A DNA stretch of 64,000 nucleotides from Tenrec ecaudatus (taxonomy: Eukaryota > Chordata > Mammalia > Afrosoricida > Tenrecidae): assembly GCF_050624435.1 (NCBI RefSeq), contig NC_134535.1:122933731-122997730 (forward strand). The letters are read 5' to 3'. Positions 22,443-32,974 of this stretch are shown here, piece by piece (position 1 is the first letter of the stretch; the number at the start of each line of letters is the position of its first letter). The position numbers were made by a program, and so were the translations under genes. The notes beneath the pieces were generated by a model. That model had not been told where the DNA came from, did not search any database, and was given only the letters and a program-made list of their open reading frames with translations.

Positions 22443-23574
22443 CGAGGGGGTACCACCACCCCCAACAAATACACACAGAAAAATGCTCTGCGGGCAGAAC
22501 TTTTGTAGTATGCATTTTTTTCCCCACTAGGCGAGCATCCAGCAACATGCTCTGAGTTAGCGCACCCAGTGGCATTGCCTTGGAAGGTTCTCTCTGGTCA
22601 CAGTCATTTTTTTCATAAAAGCAGTTTCATGTGAACCTTATTTTTTGTGATGGCCAATGTAACAATAGCATGTGGCTATGAAATTTTGTTTCCTGCTCAG
22701 GAAAAATGCCACAGAAACTGTTGTAATGTTGAACACAGCTTACAAGAACAGCACTATGGGAAAAACTCAAGTGTACAAGTGGTTTTCTTGTTTCAAAAGA
22801 GGGGAAATGTCGATTGATGACAAACCTGGTTCTGGACATCTGTCAACTTCCAGAATGGACGAAAATGTCAACTCATGGTGCATTTGGAGTTCGTTCCACC
22901 ATGTCGGACTGTTAATCAAGCTTTCTATTTAGAGAAGTGGTTCTCAACCTTCCTAATGCTGTGGCCCTTTAATACAGTTCCTCATGTTATGGTGAATCCC
23001 AACCATAAAATGGCTTTGTTGCTATTTCATAACTGCAATTTTGCTACTGTTATGAATTGGGCGACCCCCGTGAAAAGGTCATTTGACCAACAAAGGGGTC
23101 AGTAACCACATGTTGAGAATCGCTGATTTAGAGGTTCTGAAAAACACTGTGTGATACAAAACACCTGATTTGTGGCAAATGGGGGGACTTGTTTTTCCAC
23201 CACGACAATGCACCTGCTCATGCAGCTATCTCTGTCCAACAGCTTTTGGCGAAAAGCATCATGCATTTCTTGCCCCACACAGCTTATTAACCTGACCTTA
23301 GTCTTTATGACTTCTTTTTGGTTCCACAAATGAAGAGGGACATGAAAGGACAGCGATTTGACAAAGTAGAAGAGATGAAGGAAAAAACAAAGGAGGGGCT
23401 GTCAGTCATCCAAACAGATGAGTTTGAAAATTGTTTCCAATAATGTAATCACAGATTTGACAAATGTATTAAGTGTAATGGAGTGTTCTTTTAAGGTAAT
23501 AAAGCTGTTATATAAAAAAATTAAATACATAGCTTTGAAAAAAATTCCATTTTTTGGTGGGGGGTACCCCCTCA
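22443..23574 (+). mobile_element. Internally deleted mariner transposon
   Basis: Inverted termini CGAGGGGGTACC and TGAGGGGGTACC are flanked by TA at 22441-22442 and 23575-23576. An N-terminal transposase piece (GKTQVYKWFSCFKRGEMSID) joins directly to the middle of the protein (EFVPPCRTVNQAFYLE). A later piece contains HHDNAPAHAA-like sequence broken by frameshifts and stops. The catalytic core is therefore partly deleted and the element is dead. A hAT element is nested inside. Confidence 0.85.
22935..23125. mobile_element. hAT (SPIN/URR1-type) non-autonomous element inside the mariner
   Basis: The termini AAGTGGTTCTCAACCTT and (other strand) CAGCGATTCTCAACATG are inverted repeats. The 8-bp sequence ATTTAGAG flanks both ends perfectly (22927-22934 and 23126-23133), the hAT hallmark. 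At 191 bp it has no coding capacity. Confidence 0.9.
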
Positions 23575-23576
23575 TA

Positions 23577-24254
23577 CTGACCTTCACATTCATTAAAACA
23601 ACAGCAAAAAATCTGTTTCCAACTTCAGAGTACCTTGGATTTGGATCAGGCATCACGTTCCTAGACATGTTCTCGTTGCCCTCATCAAGTTTTCTCCAGC
23701 AGCATGTGCAGTGGACACGTACATCCAAGGGTCCTCTAGAACACCATGTCCCTTGTTTTCTAATCATTCGGCTGATGACACCTCCCTGTCCTGTTCTCAT
23801 TGTCTGTGTGTGCGTTCTGTTGCACACACACACTCACGCATTCACAGAGGAAATAAAAGGAGTCCTGACAACACAGTATTTAAGCTCTTGGCTGCTTAGT
23901 CCAAATGGTGATTCGAACCCCCCAGTCACCCCATAGAAAAAATACCCACTTCCATGAAATAATCAGCCTCTGAAACCTTATGGGCACTTCTTGTCCTACA
24001 GGTAAATGACCTCATCTTACGTTGTGTTTCAACAACCCTTCTTCCCTCATTGAGTAGTTATGCAGCTTCTAAATCTGCCCTTATATGGACGATACACGCA
24101 TATATTGGTTAAAGGTTTCTTAAAGGTACTGATGCCTGGGTCATATTTCAGATCTAAAGAATCAGAATGACAGGCCGGGCAAGAGACCGTATAAGTCTCT
24201 ATGCCCAACAGAATGAAGATGTTACCAAACAATAGTATTAATATCATATGCCAG
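23577..24254. other. Intergenic DNA without recognised genes
   Basis: No supported coding exon is seen. A CA-rich stretch lies at 23822-23836. The long open frames on both strands at 23402-23936 mirror each other and carry no family signature. Confidence 0.45.
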
Positions 24255-25745
24255 TAAAATTTTGTTGAAGATAATTAAACAAATACAGCAACACATCAAC
24301 ACGGAGCTTCTAGAAATTCAAGCCAAAGCCGGAAGATGTGGTATGACGGATATCATTGCTGATTTCACTCAGATCTTGACTGAAAGCAGACAATACCAGA
24401 AAGATGTTTACTTGTGTTTTATTGACTATGAAAACACATTAGACTGTGCGAATCATAAGTATGGATAACATTGCAAAGAGTGAGACTTCAAGGAGACTTA
24501 ATTGTGATCATGTGGAACCTGTATACAGATAAAGAGCCCGTATTTTTAAAACCAGGGAATACTGCCTGTTTTCAAATCAGGATGTGTTTGTAACATGCTT
24601 TCAACACACTGATTTAGTTTTTACACTGAGTAAATAACTGGACAAGCTGGACTGTGTGAAAAGAATACAGTATCAGGCTTGGAGGAAGACTCGTTAATAA
24701 CCTGCAATCTGCAGGTGACACACCTTGTTTGCAAAAATTCTACTGATGAAGATTAAAGGCTACAGCCTTTGGTATGGGTTCAATGCTAAGAAAACCACAA
24801 TTCTAACAACCAGACACACAGACAGCATCAGGATAACGGGAGAACAGCTTGGGATTATACAGAATTTCATTTCACTTGGATCCGCAATCAACACTCATGT
24901 GGAAGTCAAGAAATCAAATTGCTTGTTTTGCTGTGCATGTCTGCCACATAAAACCTCTTTAAATGTTAAAGAATAAATATATCACTTTACAGACTAAAAG
25001 GTACCTATGACCCAAGGCATGGCATTTTCAATTGCCTCATAAGCTCGTGAATTGTGGACAATGAGTAATATAGACAGCAGTGGAATTGCTGCATTTGAAT
25101 TACAGTGTGTGAGAAGAATGTTGAAAGTACCATGTATGTTGGAAAGAGGGAACCGATTACAAGGATGTACATGTGCCCTCCTCCCTGGGGGATGGACAAC
25201 AGAGAAGGGGGTGAAGGGAGACGTCAGACAGGGCAAGATATGACAAAATAATAATTTATAAATTATCAAGGGCTCATGAGGGAGGGGAAAGAGGGAGGGA
25301 GGGGACAAAATGAGGACCTGATGCCAAGGGCTTAAGTGGAGAGCAAATGCTTTGAAAATGATGAGGGCAATGAATGTACAAATGTGCTTTACACAATTGA
25401 TGTATGTATGGATTTTGTTAAGAATTGTATAAGCCCCTAATAAATTGTTTTTTTAAAAAAGAAAGTACCATGTATATCCAGATAAAAAATTTATCTCTGA
25501 GGAGGTACAGAAAACATATTCCTTATAATCAAGATTGACATGTTTGTCTTTTGTACTTAGGACATGTTAGGGTAGAGACCAGTCCCTGGAGAAGGCTATC
25601 ATGCTTGGTGAAGTAGGAGGTCAGATAAAAGGAGGAACCTTAAAAGGAGGTGAATTGACACAGTGGCTGCAGCAATGGGCTCAAGCATAACAGTAGTTGT
25701 GAAGATGTCACAGGACTGGAGAGTATTTATGTCCTAACAATAGCA
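24255..25745 (+). mobile_element. RTE/BovB-like LINE copy, split by an L1
   Basis: It contains KDVYLCFIDYENTLDCANHK, AACCTGCAATCTGCAGGTGA (the YADDTT region) and the later AGAGACCAGTCCCTGGAGAA block. A young L1 end at 25138-25460 interrupts it; the RTE resumes afterwards. Confidence 0.85.
25138..25460 (+). mobile_element. Young 5'-truncated L1
   Basis: A 323-base L1 3' end ends in CCCCTAATAAATTG plus A-rich tail. It is flanked by the perfect 15-bp duplication GAAAGTACCATGTAT at 25123-25137 and 25461-25475, inside the RTE copy. Confidence 0.9.
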
Positions 25746-25845
25746 GTGATGATCATACACTGGAGGTTGCATTCTGAAGAACACCCAGGTGCAATTATGC
25801 TTGTAAAGGAGATATATGCGTGTAGCAAGATAAGGTAGACATGTT

Positions 25846-26300
25846 ATTTCATTTCTTTTTTAAACTTAAAGAAAACTTTATTAAGTCCTAAACAGGACAA
25901 TGACAAAGACATACCACCTAGAAGAGCAAGACCATTAGCACAGGTCGTAAGGGCATCCAATGGTTTGCTGAGATACCGAGCTTCAAGAGGTAAATGGGAG
26001 TGCCAAAGAACTGTCGCAAATGCATGATTGGTAGCACATCCATACATTACAGTCACAGGTGGGACTACAAAAGCAGAAACAAGACCATTATTGGGACTAA
26101 TACAGTACGTTAGACAGAGGCGTTTACAAAATTGATCCATGGTCTTCCAACCAAGGCACTCATGGCATGGCTCAAGATGATGTGATACTCAGTTTGATAA
26201 TTTCCTTCAAGGACATATCCAGGAAAGCCCCTTAGGGAGATTGCCCCCTTCTCCACTTTCCAAAGTAGTCTGCCTGAGGATAAGACTGTGTACATCCATG
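25846..26300 (-). pseudogene. Possible processed pseudogene, parent unknown
   Basis: On the minus strand two overlapping frames read SLRGFPGYVLEGNYQTEYHI and then, in a shifted frame, GCATNHAFATVLWHSHLPLE. Both are unusually protein-like and continuous across one frameshift. They are followed by ACTTAATAAAGTTTTC and an A-rich end, as in a retrocopied mRNA. I do not recognise the parent gene, and an unclassified repeat is the alternative. Confidence 0.35.
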
Positions 26301-26339
26301 GTCAATCTTCAGAAGGAATTCAAAGAGGCTTAGCTTAAG

Positions 26340-26990
26340 TAGGGATTCTGGAAATTTATTTTGGGCATCAACTGTTATCTAGCCTTCTGCAAACCAAGTA
26401 CTCTAATACAACCTACAGACATCTCATCATGGATTTTATTATTAATAATCCATTGATTGCACAGACGTGTGTACATCTTCCATGCAGACCCATGTGGCAC
26501 CACGCTTATATGGCTGTGTGTTTTAAGACAAGTCTTTGAGACCCAGACACTAATTTTTTTCAGATATCTGGACACTACTTGATTTCTCCACTACACTTTG
26601 ATATAGCATCCATATATTCAGGAACCACCTAGTAAGAGCAAGTATTGAGGAGGGCCACATCATGAGAACGGATTGTTTTTATGATAAGGTATACAGTTAA
26701 CTGCGAGCTCAAAATCCATTAATAGAGTTATGACTTGCTTTAGAGGCAGCATTGTATCTTCTTGAGAAATAAAATAAGTAACAGCCATGAGACACTTGGG
26801 ATTTTTAAGAATAATATCATTAATGCAGTCAATGATGTGGACTTCAACATACAATGAGAAAAAGATATTATCCATTTTAGGAGGGTTTTTTAGATTAAAG
26901 TATTTGGAATGTTTACCTCTACAGATGAAAAACTTAAGTAGCAGAATACTGCTTAAGAGAACTGTCAGGGTGAGACACAGGTAATCATTT
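26340..26990 (-). mobile_element. Old L1 3' region
   Basis: CATCTTCCATGCAGACCCAT, TTTAAGACAAGTCTTTGAGA and CACCACGCTTATATGGCTGT follow the older L1 3' end also seen at 19220-19985. Confidence 0.55.
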
Positions 26991-27502
26991 CAATAACCCA
27001 ATCACTAAGTAAAATTATTTGCAGAACTAAGACATGTCACAAAAAGCTAAGAAAATATGACAATAGCAAATATATGACAGTCTGGAGTTGCCAATTATTG
27101 GGCAACCACAAAAGCATTAGAGATTGACCAAAAGTTTAATTATTTATGTGCCACAAGACACTGCTGAAAGGAAGTTCTATTAGAGTTTTTAATCCCTTAC
27201 TTATTTGATCTAAATTTAGCTTACTTAAATTTTTGAAAATATCTTTATTTTGATTTTTACACACCTGGTCATTGAATAGATTCTCATTTACCAATCTCAT
27301 TAGCATTGAGTAGAAACTTCTTCCAGTGGTTTGAGAGAGTAAAGCTCAATGGAAGGAAACTGCTTGACCTTTTAACAAGGGGTCATTTGACTTGAACTGC
27401 CACATTTTGACACTCTGTCATCGGACTATTTCTACATAGGATTAATCCTAGTGACTTGCATATATGAACAAGCTTGTGTATGTGAGACACAGTCTAATAT
27501 CT

Positions 27503-28092
27503 GAGATAGTTAACATTTACTGTGCCAACATGGCCAACGAACACATGTGGGATTAACTGAAGGGCAGAGAGAGAAATGGCTCGGTGAGCCTCACCTTTCT
27601 TGTCTCTTGCTCTTTGATCATCGGAATTAGTAGGCGGCTGCCTTAGTTTGTTCTGTGCCTCAATTTGCAAGCTACGCTACCTGTGGGATACCTTACCCGT
27701 GGACTCTTTCGTTGTAATTTGAGGTTCCTTCAAGACCTGCTTCGAAGCACTACTGGAAGGTACATCTCTTGAGCTGGGGACTGTCAGACCCTGTCATCTG
27801 GCTGACTGTTGGTGACCTGCCATTCTGTTTGCTGCCTGTGCCCAGATTGCCTGAATTGCTCTACAGAGGAATTTCCTTACCTGAATTGCTCTATCTTCAG
27901 GCCCTCAAGACTTGAAGAACTGCCAGTGTCTCACAACTATCTCATGGGAGTGAGTTGCACTGAGCTATTTGTACTGCTTTATAATTTAATTAACTGCTTA
28001 TTTCTTATGTTATATAGCTACCTATCTGTATAAATATATATAAAATTATTAGCATTCTGGTTTTGTTTCTCTAGAGAACCCTATCTAACACA
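27503..28092 (+). mobile_element. ERVL/MaLR-type LTR
   Basis: It begins TGAGATAGTTAACATTTACT and ends GGTTTTGTTTCTCTAGAGAA then CCCTATCTAACACA. That end matches the general 3' terminus of ERVL-group LTRs. Confidence 0.6.
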
Positions 28093-28439
28093 ATTTATAA
28101 TTCAAGTAACTTGTGAAAGTCTATATTATATTCTATAGTTGATACACATACAAAAGACTGTCCGAATAATTCATTTCATCAATTCCTCATTATATCCAAA
28201 CAATTTAATCCACACGTGGTTACAGGGAAGAGAGGGGAAGGGAAAAAGGAAGGGGAAATATTAGGCTGGAGGGTCAACCATTGTTAATTTGGGTGAAGGG
28301 GAAGACAGTATCTTAAGACAGGAAAATGCTGAAGGAAGTATGGTAATAAGGCCAACTATGAGGAGGGGATGAAGTTGATAAATTGTTGAATGCAAAAATG
28401 ATCATCTGATAGGTAAACCCCCACTTAGTTTACAATTGA

Positions 28440-28556
28440 AGTTGTACAATAATAATAACATAGTAATTATGAGGCTAGCACAAGAAAAAACAGTGTTTCA
28501 TCTGTACATAGGGTCCCTTTGGATCGGCATTGACGCCACAGCACTAACAACCACAA
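28440..28556 (+). mobile_element. AfroSINE or RTE 3' end
   Basis: GTTTCATCTGTACATAGGGT followed by CCCTTTGGATCGGCATTGAC corresponds to the shared AfroSINE/RTE tail (TACATAGGGTCGCTATGAGTCGG). Confidence 0.55.
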
Positions 28557-28559
28557 CAG

Positions 28560-28945
28560 CATTCAATTATGTGTACTTGCCGATGCTTTTTTATCCGTTC
28601 TTCTGTAGATGGATTTAGATGGTTTCCATCTGCTTGCTATTGTGAAAGTTATCTTGACACTCATGAGTCTATATATCTTTGTTTGTGTTATGGCTCTGAT
28701 TTCTTTATCATGGAGGAATTGCTGGGTCACATGTTTTTCTATTCCTAAATTTTTTAGGAAGCTCCCTATCGCTTTCGAGAATAGTTAAACCATTTTACAG
28801 TCCCACCAGTGGTTTATGAGAGAGCCAGTCTCTCCATCCCCATCAGTTACTTTTTGATTTTTAGTACGTTGATATCAAAGCTGGATTATGGTGGTATCTC
28901 ATCATTGCTTTGCTTTGCATCTCTCTGACTCTTTTCTTCACATGT
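28560..28945 (-). mobile_element. L1 fragment, antisense
   Basis: CTGTAGATGGATTTAGATGG, ATTGCTGGGTCACATG, TTTACAGTCCCACCAGTGG and GGTGGTATCTCATCATTGC are standard antisense landmarks of L1 ORF2 and 3' sequence. Confidence 0.8.
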
Positions 28946-29046
28946 GTGAAGAAACTTTGCTCCGGAAAGTTTTCTTTGGTGAACTTTCTGATAAATTGTT
29001 GACATTGATCTCTTCAAGGAAAAATAACTCTTTCCCTTTCTCCTCT

Positions 29047-29049
<3 letters not shown>

Positions 29050-29096
<47 letters not shown>

Positions 29097-29114
29097 TACT
29101 CTCTCTCTCTCTCA
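29050..29114. repeat. (CA)n then (CT)n microsatellite
   Basis: About 22 uninterrupted CA units are followed by a short CT run. Such tracts are usually length-polymorphic. Confidence 0.9.
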
Positions 29115-29589
29115 TCCACTTACTTCTTGCCCAATAGTAAATATTATTTGAGCTAAAAATTTAAATCCATTTTAATGAAGAATTACCCATTGCACAACTA
29201 TAAAATGATCACAGTAAGTGTATCTCTAAATAATGTTATGCAAATCAATGCCATATCATTATACTTGTTTCTTTTTTCAATTGTCAATCAACTTCTGAAA
29301 GATTTCCGCATTGAAAACCCTATGGAGTACAGTTTTTCCTTGAAATACAGTGAGTTACTATGAATCAGTCAACTGTTTTGGCTTGGGGGGTCTGATTTAT
29401 TAACATATTAACTACTTTTTAAGACCAAATAAATCTATTTTTTTCCATTTGTGTTCCATAATGAAACTTAATCTATGAGGGTACATCACAATTGGTCAAT
29501 TAATAAAATATAGTATGTAGTTGATCTTTATGCTTTCCAGATATTTTTGGACACTCAAAACTTCCCCAAGGAGTGGGGAGGGACTGGAC

Positions 29590-30053
29590 AAGTTGGTCTC
29601 AATCTTCCTAACACCAGGACCCTTTCATACAGTTCCTCATGTGGTGGTGACCCCATACCATAAAATTATTTTTGTTGCTACTTCAGAACTGTAATTTTGC
29701 TACTGCTATGAATCGTCATGTAAATAACTGACATGCAGGATGTATTTTCATTGTTACAAATTGAACATAACGAGAGCATTGTAATTAATCACAAAACAGT
29801 ATGTAATTATGTATTGTGAAATATTTATTTCTAATGACAAATAAATGAATTTTTTTCTGGAAGCATGGTGTAGTACGGGTAACAGTCTTCACTCAGGGTA
29901 TTCATATGTGGCCGTATCTGCACGTGGGCGGACCCGCCTGGAGACCAAAAAAGGAGTGGTGTTTTCTGATGGTTTTAGGCAACCCCTGTGAAAAGGTAAT
30001 TTGACACCCCTCCCCCAAAAGAGGTCACGACCCACAGGTTGAGGACCACTGAT
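29590..30053. mobile_element. Longer hAT (SPIN/URR1-type) copy
   Basis: Terminal AGTTGGTCTCAATCTTCCT and (other strand) CAGTGGTCCTCAACCTGTG match the ends of the 22935 copy, as do internal blocks such as ACAGTTCCTCATG. It is 464 bp because it retains a middle part absent from the short copy. I could not find a clean 8-bp duplication. Confidence 0.8.
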
Positions 30054-32269
30054 CTTGCCGGTCCCTGAGCTCCATGCTGCTTTTTGCACGGAGAAGACCA
30101 AGGCCTGTACTTCATGTACTGAACGCTCTCCTATACAGGGAGTAGCAGCCCCACAGGGAGCCTTGGAGAGGGAGTGCAGTGAGGTGTGTGGTGTGTTCGT
30201 GTCACTACAGTTGTGGTGATCAGTATGGGCAGCAGGGCAGGGCGGGGACCCGATTCTGTAACATTTTGGTGAGGGAGATTCCTTTACCTTGAATCACTTC
30301 AGCCCCTCCTATCAAGCAGGTTTTTGCCAGCCCCAAAGACAAACAGCCACAAGGAATGACCAGTAGTCTTGGTTGCTCACAGCCCAATTGGAACCTCAGA
30401 CTCCCCAAGGCTTCTCACTTCTCTGAATGGAGTCCCCCTAGGTTTCTGGCTGAGCTTTAGGCCTGGCTTTTGGACTCTTTCTTTGAAAATGGAGGCCCAC
30501 TTTCCTTGAGAAGTGGAGAATGCTTCTGCATTGCTTTGGATACTCTGGATACTGGCATCTCTATTCTACACACGGGACCTATATTGTACCTTCCCAGACC
30601 CTTGTCTTCGCCCTGCTGGCCTGACTTTTTCTGCCTTCCCCGGGAAGCAGGAAAACGGAACTGCGTGCTTCTTGTCCTCCTCCTCCTATTGTTCCCTTGG
30701 CACGTACCCAGATATGTTCTCATTACAAGTGATCATTTCATTAATCAAAGAGACAGACTTATTGAGCAAATATATCTTGAAATCCTCTGTAATAGACAAG
30801 GGATGTGTAGATGACTATGAAACAAATCGTGATATCCTCTTCCTCATTATCACCACGCAACTACTCAAGGGGAAATATGCCCAATAAAAAACCAGAGAGC
30901 ACATCATGAAGGGGCGGGGCGGGGGGGACGTTGACCCACAGGGGTAGGCGGGAACAACAGTCCACAGGCAGTGGGGCCACAGTCTGTTTCTCTCCTAAGT
31001 CTCTGGAATATCTCTTCATAGCAGATGTCTTTTATGAGAAAGTACAGAGCTGAAAAAAAACAAAGCCCTGCTTTAGAGTTAATCTACGGATAGTCCCCAG
31101 TTTATTACGGTGCTCCATTCTGTCGACTCTGTCATAAGTCTCTTCTGATTGAATTTACATGCCTTTTAAAAAAAGTTTTCATAATCAAAACCTCTTACTT
31201 TCAGTATCTTTATAAATCCTATCGTTGGCATAGGAAACAGTACATGTAAACCTACAGATAAGCTTTAATATTATATGTCATATTATTAATGATTGCATGT
31301 ACAAAAAAGAGAACAAAACAGATGTTTCTAAATGTGCTTCCTAATTATAAATCGGAGACGACCTGTTGTTATTCATTTGTTAACATTAAAACTTGCCACC
31401 CCTAGAGGGAATTTCTTCTACTCCCAGTAGGGGGAGCCAAATGCCATGACGGAGTTCAAACCACAGCAACTGCGTTTCCTCCCCCAGGTTATGAAGGACC
31501 AGAGGAGACACTGCCATCGTCACTGCCAGTGGGGATCAGCTGAGTGAGGGAAGCGTTCCTCCTAAAGAACTTCACGTTTTGTTGTTCGTGTCTTTGCCCT
31601 CCCGCTCACAAAATCTCCCACACTTAGAAAGGAGAAGGACTGGTAGATTTTCTCTCAACCGGGACCAATTTTATAGCCGCAGTCAAGGTGAAAACAAACT
31701 TAGACAACCTGTAAAACTATTTATTGATTTTAATGCTAGCCCTCCCCAAAGTTCCCAGTTCTGAGGAAAGGCAAATTACACCCGTGCAATAAAAATGTCC
31801 ATGTTTACTAGGTACGTTTGGGAATCATGCCGAGATCATCAATCTGTGGTCTATCTCAGATTCTCAAATCTTCTAAATGATTTTTAATATGAATCGTATT
31901 CCAAGTTGGAATTTCGCTCAAATTATTTTGCTCCAATATTTCATTAAAGTAATTCATAGTGTATTAGTTAAGGGCAGTTCTACTCTGACACATGGATTTT
32001 TGTGTGTGGAAATCTACTGTTTATGACTTAACAAAAATATTCCTCATTGAAAGCCAGTGGAAGAAGACTCATAATGACCTTTCATGGGGTTTCTGAGGGT
32101 GTGAATCTTTGTGGGAGCAGCTTGCCTCATCTCTCTCCCTCATAGTGGTTGATGGGTATGAATGGCTGATGATACAGTTAGTAATCCAAGGTTTGCTCAC
32201 ACACTAAAAAAACCCACTGACTCCCCATTGACTCAGTTCCAACACAGGATTTCTCTAGAGCAGTGGATT
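30054..32269. other. Intergenic DNA without recognised genes
   Basis: The stretch 30110-30900 is GC-richer and has 88- to 124-codon open frames on both strands but no family signature or splice support; it may be an old LTR. 30900-32270 shows nothing I can assign. Confidence 0.4.
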
Positions 32270-32490
32270 ATTTAATATATGATGATGAAGTAGGTGACAC
32301 GTTGGCTCCTTATGGTTCCATAGGTGAACAGTTCAAAACCACCAGATCCCCTCATGGCATTTTCAGGTAAGCATAGGACGGTCAGCTGAAAAACTATTGG
32401 TTCAATACCAACAGCTTCCCCGAGGGAGCAAGTTGAGGCTATCTGTTTTGAATCATTATGAAATTAACTCAAAGCAGTAGGTTTGGTATG
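32270..32490 (+). mobile_element. Degraded AfroSINE
   Basis: GGTGACACGTTGGCTCCTTA, GTGAACAGTTCAAAACCACC and ATTAACTCAAAGCAGTAGGT are in AfroSINE order. Confidence 0.6.
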
Positions 32491-32639
32491 AATTGTATCT
32501 TGGTAACTGTACAGTACATTTTGATATCAAGATTTGTGAATATTCCCATTTGTTATTTTAAATTTTGTCTATTTAAGGGATCTGACAATGTTCCCATGCT
32601 ATGCCTAAGATTTTAGGGGCTACTTCCTCCAAAGTGGGC

Positions 32640-32770
32640 AGCAGAGTCCTTTTTGGTTTTCTGTTCCTAGTCTAGAAGTTCCACTGAAACCTGTTCAAAT
32701 GTCCTGACGGCATTTACAATACCAATGACATAGCTGCCAGCAGCACAGCAGCACGCACGCCACCACAGGA
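32640..32770. repeat. Unassigned interspersed repeat, copy 3
   Basis: It matches 505-650 along most of its length: AGAAGTTCCACTGAAACCTG, GGCATTTACAATACCAATGA and ACATAGCTGCCAGCAGCACA. Confidence 0.55.
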
Positions 32771-32974
32771 TGACACACCAATAGACAGTAGTAGGAAAAT
32801 ATGTTTCAGGGGTGAAAAAACGAAGCTAGAGATTGAGTGACAGAATTTTGCAAGACCAGTGACGTCTTCATAACAAATGCTTTTTCCAACAACACAAATG
32901 ATGACTATACACATGGACTTCTCAGATAGAATACACAGAAACAACTTGGCTACATTTCTAGAAAGGGATGATGG

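Noticed and set aside
23402..23936. Long overlapping open frames on both strands (143 and 172 codons)
   Set aside because: They cover the mariner end and low-complexity CA sequence and show no family signature.
30457..30887. Overlapping frames of 88-124 codons
   Set aside because: Leucine- and serine-rich translation with no motif and no splice signals; more likely an old repeat.
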